Translations under genes and position numbers: made by a program
Part shown: in pieces, positions 40,351 to 49,375 of the stretch
Position numbering within the stretch: position 1 is the first letter of the stretch
How the letters are laid out: each line of letters begins with the position of its first letter
NCBI RefSeq assembly: GCF_000016185.1
Contig: NC_011420.2
Span: 4,271,501 to 4,335,500, forward strand
DNA: 64,000 nt
From: Rhodospirillum centenum SW
GTDB taxonomy: Bacteria > Pseudomonadota > Alphaproteobacteria > Azospirillales > Azospirillaceae
Direction of reading: 5' to 3'
The notes under the pieces: generated by a model
The model's database searches: none
What the model saw: only the letters and a program-made list of their open reading frames with translations
Told to the model about the DNA's origin: nothing

Positions 40351-41397
40351 TCAGGACCCGGCGGGCCAGACGACGAGCGGCAGCGTCAGCACCGGCACCG
40401 GGCCGACGGTCAGGCGGCCGTCCTGCACCGTCACCGGGACCTGCACGGTCCGGCGTCCGTCCGGGCCGGGGGCGGCCAGCAGGCCCAGGGTGGCCCGCGC
40501 GATGGCGGCCTGGTTCCGGCGCAGGTCGCCGGCCGCGGCCAGGGCATCGACCAGCCGGTCCGGTTCGGGCGTGCGCAGGGTGCCGGCGCCGATCGGCTGA
40601 AGGTTCCCGTCCAGGGCCAGGGTCGCGGTGACGCTCAGGTCGAGCGGCCCCCAGATCGCCGTCAGCGCGTCCAGTTCCACGGTCCCGCCGGCACTGCTCC
40701 AGCGCCGCACCTCGGGCTCCGTCAGGGCCGCCGGCGGCATGCCGGTGACGCGCAGATGCAGCGCCACCTGACCGAGGGTCGGCCCCAGGGCGGGGGAGGG
40801 GGGCTGCGGCAGGGTCAGGGAGGAGAGGTCCAGGCGCACGTCCAGCCCGGTCGCGGTGTGGTCCGCGGGCGGCTCCGCCGGCCGCTCCAGCGCCAGCGCC
40901 ACCCAGGCCGCCGTCACGGCGGCGGTCCCGTCGCCGTCCGCGGCCTGCGTCACCACCGGCGCCTCCAGCCGGACTTCGGCCGTCAGCACGCGACCGTCGG
41001 TCGCCAGCCCGGCCTGTCCTTCCGCCTGCGGCGCCGTGAGAGTCAGGGCGGGGCGCGCTCCCGCCGCCGGCAGCGCCAGCGACAGCCCCTCCGCCGCCTC
41101 GGCATGCAGGTCCAGGGGCGCCCAGGGCTCGGCATACAGCTCCAGCCGCCCGGCCGTGGCCGTCAGGCCGTCCGCACGCCGCAGCGAGAGAGCCTCCGCC
41201 GTCACTGCCAGCCGCAGCGGATAGCCCCCGACCGCCAAGGCGTCATAGGCGATCTCCGCCCCCTCGGCCCGGCGCTCGGCGATCCAGCGCTCCACCTGTC
41301 CGCGCAACGCCGAGGCGGCCGACGCCCACCAGGCCGTGTAGGAGAGGACGACCAGCAGGATGAACGCCAGGACCACGGCGGCGGGGCGCAGACGCAT
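40351..41397 (-). CDS. DUF2125 domain-containing membrane-anchored protein
   Basis: A 348-residue protein with an N-terminal membrane anchor (MRLRPAAVVLAFILLVVLSYTAWW) and a long beta-rich region typical of DUF2125: WIAERRAEGAEIAYDALAVGGYPLRLAV. It is probably exported and held in the inner membrane. The ATG at 41397 has AAGG upstream. The function is unknown. The IS element inserted downstream of its start (about 120 nt upstream in its promoter direction) may have replaced its native promoter region. Confidence 0.8.
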   Translation of the reverse strand: MRLRPAAVVLAFILLVVLSYTAWWASAASALRGQVERWIAERRAEGAEIAYDALAVGGYPLRLAVTAEALSLRRADGLTATAGRLELYAEPWAPLDLHAEAAEGLSLALPAAGARPALTLTAPQAEGQAGLATDGRVLTAEVRLEAPVVTQAADGDGTAAVTAAWVALALERPAEPPADHTATGLDVRLDLSSLTLPQPPSPALGPTLGQVALHLRVTGMPPAALTEPEVRRWSSAGGTVELDALTAIWGPLDLSVTATLALDGNLQPIGAGTLRTPEPDRLVDALAAAGDLRRNQAAIARATLGLLAAPGPDGRRTVQVPVTVQDGRLTVGPVPVLTLPLVVWPAGS

Positions 41398-41511
41398 CAC
41401 GGACCTTGGGGCGAGGGGGGCTCAGGGAGGAAGCCGGCTGGGGCGGCGCCGGAGCGGCGCATCAGGACAGCGATTCTGCCACACCCCGCGCAGCGGCGGC
41501 AAGCCGGGGCC

Positions 41512-41521
41512 GTCCCGTCTC
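41512..41521. repeat. Target site duplication, left copy
   Basis: The 10 bases GTCCCGTCTC directly precede the left end of the insertion sequence and recur directly after its right end (42734-42743). Confidence 0.93.
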
Positions 41522-42733
41522 CACGGCTATCGCATTTGCCCGAGGATGGTTCGGGCATAGTCGTCGGACCATCCGGCGCGTTTTCTGCGGAGGCGGATGG
41601 AATCCTGGTTGTTGGCGGAGCGGACGACGTTGAGTGCGAGTTTTCGGAGTGTGGCGAGGTTTTCCGGGCCATGGTCCTTGCGGTTACGGGCGCGGTCTTC
41701 GTCGAAGGAGGTGTCGAGCACCCAATGGACGGCGGCCTCGATGCTCCAGTGGGCGCGGACGGCGCGGGCGAGCGTCTTGGGCTCCAGCGCGGCGGAGGAG
41801 AGATAGAGGGTTCGGGTGGCGGTAGTGCGGCCGTCGGGGCTCGTGACCGTGCGTTCGACCAGGCCCAGGATCTTCAGGCCCGGCAGTACGGCCTCGTCGG
41901 GGAAACGTCGGTCGGAGGCGAGCCAGGCCACGTCGTGGCTTACCCAGTGGCGGCGCACCTCGATACGACCGTGGTCGGCATCGGTGGTGACATGGGGCAC
42001 GGCCAGAACCGTTGCCGGGTCCGCGAAGTAGCGCTCAACCTCGGCCCGTAGCGCAGGGCGGTTGTCTTTCAGCGGAAAAAGCCAGTCGCCGCCCCGCTCC
42101 AGGATGGTCTGCGCCGTCCGCTCCTGCGCGTGCAGAGCGTCACCGGTTACCAGCACACCCTTGAGATCGAACAGTTCCAGCAACGCCCGCGCCGCCACGA
42201 TCTCGTTCTCGCCCGCGGCCACCGCCCGCTGCCCCACGATCATCCGCGCGCCGGACGCAAACGCGCTCACCACATGTAGAGCCGAACGCCCCGCCGCCCG
42301 GTCGAAGGAGCGCCGTAGCGTCTTGCCGTCAATGGCCAGGACCCCGGCCCCATCCTCCCCCAGATGATCAAGGAACTGCTGGAAACAGCGGGAAAACGCC
42401 ACCGGGTCCAGAAGCCGGAATACCCGTGAAAACGTGTCGTGGCTGGGCAGCCCGCCGGGAAGCTCGAGGAACTCCTCGAACAAGGCCCGCCGGTCCCGCG
42501 CGAAGGTCGCAAAGTCCACGCAGCTTTCCGCCCCGCAGATCGACGCCGTCAACGCAATCGTCAGAACATCCAGAAGAGCGTGACGCCGCGCATTCCCTGT
42601 CCGCGGATCGGGAAGACCTTGAAACGAAATCCGAAAAATTCCAGCCATCGACCCCTCCCATAGATCAGGGCCGACATACAGAATCCATTTCCCAACACCG
42701 CGCTACAAAACTTTCCCTAATGCGATTCCCGTG
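41522..42733 (-). mobile_element. Insertion sequence of the ISAs1 family (complete)
   Basis: The element is 1212 bp. Its ends are imperfect inverted repeats: the left end reads CACGGCTATCGCATTTG and the inverse of the right end reads CACGGGAATCGCATTAG, 14 of 17 identical. Both ends are bounded by the perfect 10-bp duplication GTCCCGTCTC, matching the 8-10 bp typical of ISAs1. It contains one full-length transposase gene, so it is probably active or recently active. It was inserted between a DUF2125 gene and a ChaC-like gene. Confidence 0.95.
41527..42648 (-). CDS. ISAs1-family DDE transposase
   Basis: A 373-residue transposase that fills the element. It starts MAGIFRISFQGLPDPR and contains the DDE-type catalytic acids: Asp in LAIDGKTLRRSF, Asp in VTGDALHAQE and a C-terminal Glu-rich region (VHWVLDTSFDEDRARNRKDHGPENLA). 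No frameshift or stop interrupts it. The stop codon lies about 5 bases inside the left end, and the start about 85 bases from the right end. Confidence 0.96.
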   Translation of the reverse strand: MAGIFRISFQGLPDPRTGNARRHALLDVLTIALTASICGAESCVDFATFARDRRALFEEFLELPGGLPSHDTFSRVFRLLDPVAFSRCFQQFLDHLGEDGAGVLAIDGKTLRRSFDRAAGRSALHVVSAFASGARMIVGQRAVAAGENEIVAARALLELFDLKGVLVTGDALHAQERTAQTILERGGDWLFPLKDNRPALRAEVERYFADPATVLAVPHVTTDADHGRIEVRRHWVSHDVAWLASDRRFPDEAVLPGLKILGLVERTVTSPDGRTTATRTLYLSSAALEPKTLARAVRAHWSIEAAVHWVLDTSFDEDRARNRKDHGPENLATLRKLALNVVRSANNQDSIRLRRKRAGWSDDYARTILGQMR

Positions 42734-42743
42734 GTCCCGTCTC
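42734..42743. repeat. Target site duplication, right copy
   Basis: GTCCCGTCTC directly follows the right end of the insertion sequence, identical to the left copy. Confidence 0.93.
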
Positions 42744-42872
42744 CCAGAGCCATCACCGATGATCCGGTGCCTTCGGCATCCGACGGGAGCTGAAGGCTGG
42801 TGCCGGTGGGGCAGCATCCCCTGGACGTCGGGTCTTGGGCTTCCCGCGCCGGGATGCTAGGGGTTGGGGATC

Positions 42873-43460
42873 ATGGAGACCGCCCCGCCGACCGTTCCCG
42901 CCCCGCATGCCGAGTTCGGCCACCCGGCCGGCAGCGACCTCTGGGTCTTCGCCTACGGCTCGCTGATGTGGAATCCCGGCTTCCCGCACCTGGAGCGGCG
43001 CGGGGCCCTGCTGCGCGGCTGGCACCGCTCCTTCTGCGTGCTGTCCTGGCGCCACCGCGGCACGCCGGAGCGGCCGGGCGCCGTGCTGGGCCTGGACCGC
43101 GGCGGTTCCTGCCGCGGCATCGTCTACCGTGTCGCCGCGGACCGGGTCGAGGAGACGCTGGCCTATCTCTGGGAGCGGGAGATGGTGAACCGCGTCTACC
43201 GCCCCCGCCGGCTGGCCGTGCGGACGGCAGGGGGCGGCAGCGCCCCGGCGCTGGTCTTCACCGTGGACCGGACGCACCCGCAGTACTGCGGCCGGCTCGG
43301 GCCGGAGGGGCTGGAGACGCTGGTGCGCCAGGGCGTGGGCCAGTCCGGCCGCAGCGCCGACTACCTGCTCAGCCTCGTCGCCCACCTGCGCGACCTCGGC
43401 ATCCGCGATGCCGGCCTGGAGGATCTGGCCGCGCGGGTGGGCGGACCCCCGCCGGACTGA
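42873..43460 (+). CDS. ChaC-like gamma-glutamylcyclotransferase
   Basis: A 195-residue protein of the ChaC family, which degrades glutathione to 5-oxoproline and Cys-Gly in the cytoplasm. The opening motif is FAYGSLMWNPGFPH, with WHRSFCVLSWRHRGTPE, GSCRGIVYRV and ALVFTVDRTHPQYCG further on; the catalytic Glu probably lies in the LWEREMVNRVY segment. AGGGGTTGGGGATC precedes the ATG at 42873. Its upstream region begins right at the IS right end, about 130 nt away. Confidence 0.87.
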   Translation: METAPPTVPAPHAEFGHPAGSDLWVFAYGSLMWNPGFPHLERRGALLRGWHRSFCVLSWRHRGTPERPGAVLGLDRGGSCRGIVYRVAADRVEETLAYLWEREMVNRVYRPRRLAVRTAGGGSAPALVFTVDRTHPQYCGRLGPEGLETLVRQGVGQSGRSADYLLSLVAHLRDLGIRDAGLEDLAARVGGPPPD

Positions 43461-43474
43461 AGACCGCCGGGTCC

Positions 43475-45163
43475 TCAGGCGGCCCGCACGGCGTCGAGGA
43501 AGCCCGCGACCTCGCTGCGCAGGACTCCGGACTGCCGTGTCAGACCTTCGGAGGCGTCCAGCATCCGGGTCGCCATGCCGCCCGCCTCCGCCGCCACCTC
43601 GTTGACACCGGCGATGGTCGCGCTGACCTCCTCGGTGCCGCGGGCGGCTTCCTGCACGTTCCGGGCGATGTCGCGGGTCGCGGCGGTCTGTTCCTCCACC
43701 GCGGCGGCGATCGCCGCGGCGATCTCGCTCATGCGCCGGATGGTCTGCCCGATGCCGACGATGGCCGTCTGTGCCGATCCGGTCGCCTGCTGGATTTCGG
43801 CGACCTTGGCCTGGATGTCCTCCGTGGCGCGCGAGGTCTGGGTGGCCAGCGCCTTGACCTCGCTGGCGACGACGGCGAAGCCCTTGCCGGCATCGCCCGC
43901 GCGGGCGGCCTCGATGGTGGCGTTCAGCGCCAGCAGGTTCGTCTGGCCCGCGATGCTGGAGATCAGCTCCACCACCTGGCCGATCTGGACCGAGGCGGCG
44001 ACAAGCTGCTGGATCTGCGTGGTCATCCGCTCGGCCTCGGTGACCGCGTCCCCGGCGATCCGGGTGGAACTGGACACCTGCCGGCCGATCTCCTGGATCG
44101 AGGCGGTCAGTTCCTCGGTCGCCGCCGCCACGGTCTGGACGTTGGAGGAGGCCTGCTTCGAGGCGGCGGCCACCGTCCCCGCCCGTTCCGCCGTGGACCG
44201 CGCCGTGCCGGTCATGGCCGTAGCCGTTTCCTGCAAGTCTCCTGCGGCGGCGGAAACGGCATCGACCACGGTCTGGGCCGTCTGCTGGAACTGGCGGAGC
44301 AGCCCGTCGATCCGGGTGGCGCGCTCCTCCTTGGACTTGCGTTCCGCCTCCTGCTCCGTGGTCAGCCGGGCGGCCTCGATGGCATTGCGTTTGAACACCT
44401 CGATGGCGCGGGCCATGGACCCGATCTCGTCGCGGCGGTCGGTGCCGGCGACGGCAATGCTCCGGTCGCCCTGGGCCAGCCGTCCCATCACCTGTGTCAT
44501 CGCGGCCACCGGGGTGGCGATCAGCCGGGACAGCAGCCCGCCCATCAGGGCCGCGACGAGGGCGCCCCCCAGCACGCTCAACACCACGGTCCATCGCAGG
44601 GAAGCGAGCGCCGCCTCCTGCTCCGCCGCCCGCACGCCCAGGAGCTGCCGCTCCGCCTGTTCGACCTCTGCCACCTTGGCACGGATGGCGTCCATGTACC
44701 GCTTCCCTGCGCCGGAGGACTCCAGGGACCGCGCCTGCTCCTGCGTCGCGGGATTGCGCATCAGCACGATCTCCCGCTCGGCGATCTCGCTCCGCCAGGA
44801 GCGGACCTCTTCCATCAGGGCGTCCAGCCGGGCCTGCTGCGCGGGATTGTCCGCGGTCAGCCTCTTGGCCTCCGTGAACGCGGTCTGGAATTCGGATTCC
44901 CCGGCGGTATAGGGCGCGAGAAACTCCTCCTTCCCGGTCAGAAGGAAGCCCCGCAGCCCGGTCTCCTGGTTCACCATGGCGGACAGGATCGCGTCCATGG
45001 CATCCAGGACCGCATAGGTATGGGTCGTCCACCGGCCTGCGCGCTCGATGGTGTCCGCAGCCCGCCAGGTGAACAGGCCGGACAGGACGGCCACGGCGAT
45101 GACGGCCGAAAAGCCGATGATCAGTTTCCGGATGAAACTCAGATTGGCAAGATAGGTGGACAT
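43475..45163 (-). CDS. Methyl-accepting chemotaxis protein with CHASE3 sensor
   Basis: A 562-residue chemoreceptor. Transmembrane helix at about 13-32, a CHASE3-type periplasmic domain with [20 protein letters not shown], second helix at about 195-216, HAMP, and a coiled-coil signalling domain with the conserved tip ([20 protein letters not shown]). The two adjacent ATGs at 45166 and 45163 both fit; GGGAGGA precedes them, and the second has the better spacing. Its signalling domain resembles that of the receptor at 8226 closely. Confidence 0.92.
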   Translation of the reverse strand: MSTYLANLSFIRKLIIGFSAVIAVAVLSGLFTWRAADTIERAGRWTTHTYAVLDAMDAILSAMVNQETGLRGFLLTGKEEFLAPYTAGESEFQTAFTEAKRLTADNPAQQARLDALMEEVRSWRSEIAEREIVLMRNPATQEQARSLESSGAGKRYMDAIRAKVAEVEQAERQLLGVRAAEQEAALASLRWTVVLSVLGGALVAALMGGLLSRLIATPVAAMTQVMGRLAQGDRSIAVAGTDRRDEIGSMARAIEVFKRNAIEAARLTTEQEAERKSKEERATRIDGLLRQFQQTAQTVVDAVSAAAGDLQETATAMTGTARSTAERAGTVAAASKQASSNVQTVAAATEELTASIQEIGRQVSSSTRIAGDAVTEAERMTTQIQQLVAASVQIGQVVELISSIAGQTNLLALNATIEAARAGDAGKGFAVVASEVKALATQTSRATEDIQAKVAEIQQATGSAQTAIVGIGQTIRRMSEIAAAIAAAVEEQTAATRDIARNVQEAARGTEEVSATIAGVNEVAAEAGGMATRMLDASEGLTRQSGVLRSEVAGFLDAVRAA

Positions 45164-45552
45164 CATTCCTCCCGTCGCCGGCCGGACCCTGACAGCTTCA
45201 CGATTCGGACATCATCATGATGCGGAAAGTGGCCGGTATTCCAAGGCTCCATCAAAGCGTCTGATCCGTTTATCAACCATTAACCGCTCGGTATTTCTGT
45301 TTCATGGCGCGATACTTGGTCTTTTCGCGGCCCTTTCGATAAGAATGCTCCGGCAGCGCGCCAGTCCTGGCAGGCGGCATGCATGTCCTGGTTGTCCGGT
45401 CCAGTGATTTTTGATTGTTAGCAGATGTGCTTGGCAAGGCAAGGCGTCACTTCCAGAGGCAGACTGCCAGCTTGAGCAACGACTGGATCAGTGCCCGTGG
45501 ACGTGCGGGGACGCCATCTCTCTGTTCGCTGGCGGGCGGGAGCCTTGCCGCC
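45164..45552. other. Non-coding gap between chemoreceptor and ribonucleotide reductase genes
   Basis: This stretch is AT-richer than its surroundings (for example the ATTAACC and GATTTTTGATTGTT segments). I see no open frame with a ribosome binding site, no tRNA and no clear hairpin with T-run. It must contain the promoter of the chemoreceptor gene and the end of the ribonucleotide reductase transcript coming from the right would have to terminate here or read through. Confidence 0.5.
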
Positions 45553-48500
45553 TTACCCGCACCTGGAATAGCCGCAGTTGGTGCAGAGGTCGCAGCCCTC
45601 CTGCCGCAGCAGGGTGGCCTGGGCGCATCGGGGGCACTGGCCCAGGCGGGCGGCGCTGGGGTCGGTCGCCGGTCCGGGGTCCGGGTCTGGGGCCGGATCG
45701 GCCGCGGCGGGGCCCCCGGTGGCGGCCGGCAGGCGGGGGGCGCCGGCCGCAGCCCCGGGGCGGGGCAGGAAGCCGGTTTCCAGCATGTGGCGCTCGATCA
45801 CCTGTCCGATGGCGGCCAGCAGCGAGGGCACATAGCGCCCCTCCACCCACTGGCCGCCGCGTGGGTCGAACACGGCCTTCAGCTCCTCCACCACGAAGGA
45901 GACGTCGCCGCCGCGGCGGAACACGGCGGAGATCATGCGCGTCAGCGCCACCGTCCAGGCATAGTGCTCCATGTTCTTGGAGTTGATGAAGACCTCGAAC
46001 GGCCTCCGCCGCCCGTCCTGCACGATGTCGTTCACGGTGATGTAGAGGGCGTGGTCGCTGTCCGGCCATTTCACCTTGTAGGTGTGGCCGGGCAGGGCCT
46101 CCGGCCGGTCCAGCGGCCGGGTCATGTAGACCACGGCACCCTCGCCGCGCGCCGGCTCCGCGCGTCCCGGCGCGGATGTCGGCCCCGGCGCCTGAACGGG
46201 CGCCTGAACGGGCGGCTGGACGGGCGCCTGGGCCGGGGCGGCGGCCGGCGCACCGCCCGTGGCCTGGACCGACAGGACCGACCCCGTCACGGCGTTCGGC
46301 CGATAGGTGGTGCAGCCCTTGCAGCCCAGCTCGTAGGCCTGCCGGTAGACATCCTTGAACGCCTCGAACGGCAGGTCTGCCGGGCAGTTGATGGTCTTGG
46401 AGATGGCGCTGTCCACATGCCGCTGCGCCGCCGCCTGCATCACCAGATGCGCCGCCGGCTCCAGGCTCTGGGCATCGACGAAGGCGTCGGTCAGCGGCGC
46501 GTCCGGCCCCATTCTCTCCCGGTACAGGCGGTAGGCCAGGTCCTGCACCGTCTCTGTCCGCCGGCTGCCGTCGGGCATCAGCACGGCACGCTGGTACTCG
46601 TAGGCGAAGACCGGCTCGATGCCGGAGGAGACGTTGCCCGCGAACAGGCTGATGGTCCCGGTCGGCGCGATGGAGGTGACCAGCGCGTTGCGCACGCCCT
46701 GCGCGGCGATGGCTTCGCGCACGTCCGGCGGCAGGGCGCGCACCATGGGCCGCTCCAGGAACGCCTCCCGGTCGAACAGGGGAAAGGCGCCCTTCTCCGC
46801 CGCCAGGGCGGCGGAGGTGCGGTAGGCCGCGACCTGGATCGCGCGCAGCCATTCCTCCGTCAGCCGCACCCCGGCTTCCGAGCCGTAGCGCACGCCGCAC
46901 AGGATCAGCGCGTCGGCCAGCCCGGTGACGCCCAGCCCGATCCGCCGCTTGGCCTGCGCCTCGGCCTCCTGCGCCTCCAGCGGGAAGCGGGAGACATCCA
47001 CCACGTTGTCCATCATCCGCACGGCCAGCGGCACCACCCGCGCCAGTTCCTCCCGGTCCAGCCGGGCCGCCGGGGTGAAGGGATCGCGCACCAGGGCGGC
47101 CAGATTGACCGAGCCCAGCAGGCAGGCCCCGTAGGGGGGCAGGGGCTGTTCGCCGCAGTTGTGGACAACGAGGCCGTTTGCCTCGAAGGCGTTCGCCCCC
47201 GGGATGCGGACGTCGAAGACCTCGGCCTCGCCGTCCGGCACCAGTTCCGCCACCTCGGCCGTCCAGTCCTCCCGGTCGGGCCGGCGCCGGCAGGCGGAGA
47301 GTGCTGCGCGCAGCCGGCCGGCCTTGTCCGCGTCCGCGAAGCCGATCCGTGCGGCGAAGCGGCCGACATTGTCCCGGGCGATGATCAGTTCGTGGTCGGC
47401 AGCACCGGCACAGGGCCGCCGGCCGCCCCGTCCTTCCGGCAGCAGGCGCAGGGACCGCGCCCGCCGGTCCGCGGCCAGGGTGGAGACGATGCCGAGGCGG
47501 AGCAGCATCCGCTGCACCGCCCGCAGCCGTTCCAGGTCGCTCTGCGCCAGCCAGATGCTGACGCCCTTCGCCTGACTGCCCTGCACGCGGCCGTCCGCAT
47601 CGAACAGGCCGCGCAGGAAGGCCGCCTGGAAGAGGCTCGACGCCCGCTCGATTTCCGGCGTCACGGCCTTGGCGCCGGGCGCCAGCCCGAACCGGGCCGC
47701 CAGGTTCCGCAGGGCCGCGGTGGCCAGCCGGTACTCCCGGCGTCCGGCGACGGCGGCCCGGCCATGGAAATCGGCGCGGTGGGGCAGGAACCGCGCCGCC
47801 GCCTCCGCCGCGGCCATCACGCCCCGCATATCGGCCGGGGCGTCCTTCTCCGCCGCGGGCAGCCAGACGGACAACACCGCCTTGTCCCGCTTCAGCGCGG
47901 CGTCACCGACCAGCAGGCTCAGCAGATAGCCGGCCACCTCCCCCTCGGCGGTCGAACCGGGCGGGGGCGGCCAGCCCGGCTCCACCGCGGCTTCGCCCAG
48001 GCGGACGCGGTCGCCGGGCTTCAGCGCCCCCAGCGCCGTCCATTCTTCCGCGGCCCCGCCATCCGCCCTGGCCACCACCCGCCGCACCGGATGGTCGGCC
48101 GTGGCGCGCAGTTCCAGGCCCTCGCGGGTGCGCAGGCGCAGCACCGGCCTGACCCCGGTCGGGAAGAAGCCTTCCGGCGCCGACGGCCAGGGCCGGCCAT
48201 GCAGCAGGGCGGTGAAGGGCCGGCCGACCAGCTCCCGCACCTGCCGCGGCCCCTCGGCGGTCCCCACCCAGGTCTCCGCCGTGACGCACGGGTTCGTGGC
48301 GCTGATCGTCTCGCAGTAGCTCAGGTTGTTCTGCTCGTTGATGCGGTCGATGAAGATGACGCCCGGCTCGGCATAGTCGTAGGTCGCCCGCATGATGCGG
48401 TCCCACAGGGCGCGGGCCGGCACGGTGCGGAAGACCCGGCCGTCGAAGCGCAGCGGCCAGGGCCGGTCCTCCCGCACCGCGGCCATGAAATCGTCCGTCG

Positions 48501-49128
48501 CCAGGACCGACAGGTTGAAGTTGCGCAGCCGGCCGGGCTCGCGCTTGGCGTCGATGAACAGTTCGATGTCGGGGTGGTCGCAGCGCAGGGTCGCCATCAT
48601 GGCGCCGCGGCGGCTGCCGGCGCTCATGATGGTGCGGCACATGCTGTCCCACACGTCCATGAAGGAGACGGGGCCGGAAGCGTCGGCCCCGACGCCGGCC
48701 ACGGGCGCCCCCTTGGGCCGCAGGGTGGAGAAGTCGTAGCCGATGCCGCCGCCCTGCTGCAGCGTCAGTGCCGCCTCCCGCAGGTGGGCGAAGATGCCGC
48801 CCATGTCATCGGGCACGGTGCCCATGACGAAGCAGTTGAACAGCGTCACCGTCCGCCGTGTCCCGGCCCCGGCCAGGATGCGGCCGGCGGGCAGGAAGCG
48901 GAACCCCTCCAGCGCCGACCGGAAGCGCTCCTCCCAGGCCGCCGGGTCGCGCTCCGGTGCTGCCAGCGCCCGCGCCACGCGGGTCCAGGTGTCCGCCACG
49001 GTGGCGTCCACCGGCGCACCGTCCGGCGCTTTCAGCCGGTACTTCATGTCCCAGATCTGCCGGGAGACGGGCGGCAGTCCGGCCCCCGCGGGGCCGGTCA
49101 CATCATCGGTCGTCGCAGAGTCCGCCAT
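45553..49128 (-). CDS. nrdJ: Adenosylcobalamin-dependent (class II) ribonucleotide reductase with in-frame intein
   Basis: A 1191-residue precursor, which after splicing would give an 814-residue class II ribonucleotide reductase making deoxynucleotides with an adenosylcobalamin radical. The finger-site region FNCFVMGTVPDDMGGI is near residue 97, the radical-site motif NPCGEQPLPPYGACLLGSVNL is split by the intein, and APTGTISLFAGNVSSGIEP is near 821. The C-terminus has a Pro/Ala/Gln-rich spacer (about 960-990) and a cysteine-rich tail (CPRCAQ ... CDLCTNCGYSRC), as in other NrdJ proteins where it reduces the active site or binds zinc. The ATG at 49128 is used. An SOS-type box lies upstream. 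Confidence 0.93.
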   Translation of the reverse strand: MADSATTDDVTGPAGAGLPPVSRQIWDMKYRLKAPDGAPVDATVADTWTRVARALAAPERDPAAWEERFRSALEGFRFLPAGRILAGAGTRRTVTLFNCFVMGTVPDDMGGIFAHLREAALTLQQGGGIGYDFSTLRPKGAPVAGVGADASGPVSFMDVWDSMCRTIMSAGSRRGAMMATLRCDHPDIELFIDAKREPGRLRNFNLSVLATDDFMAAVREDRPWPLRFDGRVFRTVPARALWDRIMRATYDYAEPGVIFIDRINEQNNLSYCETISATNPCVTAETWVGTAEGPRQVRELVGRPFTALLHGRPWPSAPEGFFPTGVRPVLRLRTREGLELRATADHPVRRVVARADGGAAEEWTALGALKPGDRVRLGEAAVEPGWPPPPGSTAEGEVAGYLLSLLVGDAALKRDKAVLSVWLPAAEKDAPADMRGVMAAAEAAARFLPHRADFHGRAAVAGRREYRLATAALRNLAARFGLAPGAKAVTPEIERASSLFQAAFLRGLFDADGRVQGSQAKGVSIWLAQSDLERLRAVQRMLLRLGIVSTLAADRRARSLRLLPEGRGGRRPCAGAADHELIIARDNVGRFAARIGFADADKAGRLRAALSACRRRPDREDWTAEVAELVPDGEAEVFDVRIPGANAFEANGLVVHNCGEQPLPPYGACLLGSVNLAALVRDPFTPAARLDREELARVVPLAVRMMDNVVDVSRFPLEAQEAEAQAKRRIGLGVTGLADALILCGVRYGSEAGVRLTEEWLRAIQVAAYRTSAALAAEKGAFPLFDREAFLERPMVRALPPDVREAIAAQGVRNALVTSIAPTGTISLFAGNVSSGIEPVFAYEYQRAVLMPDGSRRTETVQDLAYRLYRERMGPDAPLTDAFVDAQSLEPAAHLVMQAAAQRHVDSAISKTINCPADLPFEAFKDVYRQAYELGCKGCTTYRPNAVTGSVLSVQATGGAPAAAPAQAPVQPPVQAPVQAPGPTSAPGRAEPARGEGAVVYMTRPLDRPEALPGHTYKVKWPDSDHALYITVNDIVQDGRRRPFEVFINSKNMEHYAWTVALTRMISAVFRRGGDVSFVVEELKAVFDPRGGQWVEGRYVPSLLAAIGQVIERHMLETGFLPRPGAAAGAPRLPAATGGPAAADPAPDPDPGPATDPSAARLGQCPRCAQATLLRQEGCDLCTNCGYSRCG
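47158..48288 (-). other. Intein with LAGLIDADG homing endonuclease domain, inserted in nrdJ
   Basis: Residues 281-657 of the nrdJ product (377 residues) interrupt the NP/CGEQ motif. It begins with Cys281 (CVTAETWVGT), has the block B-type ATADHPV (342-348), two LAGLIDADG-like helices GYLLSLLVGDA (400-410) and LRGLFDADG (505-513), and ends NGLVVHN followed by the +1 Cys658. All residues needed for splicing (Cys, TxxH, His-Asn, Cys) are present, and the acidic residues of both endonuclease motifs are kept. Confidence 0.94.
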
Positions 49129-49152
49129 GCAAGACCCCCGCTCCGGTGCCCT

Positions 49153-49203
49153 CCCGCCCCTGCCGCGGGCGGCGTCCGCCGGGCTGTCCGCGGCAGGGGC
49201 GGG
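49153..49203 (-). promoter_or_regulatory. Long GC-rich hairpin in the nrdJ leader
   Basis: A perfect 15-bp inverted repeat, CCCGCCCCTGCCGCG (49153-49167) with CGCGGCAGGGGCGGG (49189-49203), encloses a 21-nt loop that itself can pair (GGCGG/CCGCC). It lies 25 nt upstream of the nrdJ ATG. No T-run follows and the cobalamin riboswitch B12 box is not visible, so it is a leader hairpin of unknown role. Confidence 0.55.
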
Positions 49204-49227
49204 CGGTCCGGCTCGTCGTCACCCTGC

Positions 49228-49257
49228 AGAGTAGGGAGCGGGCGGCGGGCAAGTCAA
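49228..49257 (-). promoter_or_regulatory. Candidate nrdJ promoter
   Basis: On the minus strand TTGACT (49257-49252) and TACTCT (49233-49228), 18 nt apart, resemble -35 and -10 boxes. They lie about 100 nt upstream of the start codon, between the LexA-type box and the leader hairpin. Confidence 0.4.
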
Positions 49258-49263
49258 GGCTGT

Positions 49264-49278
49264 GTTCGTATTATGTTC
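49264..49278. promoter_or_regulatory. Alphaproteobacterial SOS (LexA) box
   Basis: GTTCGTATTATGTTC is an exact GTTC-N7-GTTC direct repeat, the LexA operator known in alphaproteobacteria. It lies just upstream of the candidate nrdJ promoter, 136 nt before its start codon. No other gene start faces it. Confidence 0.7.
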
Positions 49279-49375
49279 ACCCAATGTTTGCGCGTGGCGG
49301 CCCGTTCCCGCCGATTCGCCTGGGCGGCAAGGCCCACAACGGGATGCTGCTCACCGTCGTTCCCGCACCCGGGGC

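Noticed and set aside
38089-42051. Very long open frame on the plus strand across the S9 peptidase, DUF2125 and transposase genes
   Set aside because: It is antisense to well-supported genes and has the Arg/Gln/His/Gly-rich composition of shadow frames in GC-rich DNA.
49129-49375. Cobalamin riboswitch upstream of nrdJ
   Set aside because: No B12 box (GCCACTG-type) could be found; the hairpin present is a simple inverted repeat.
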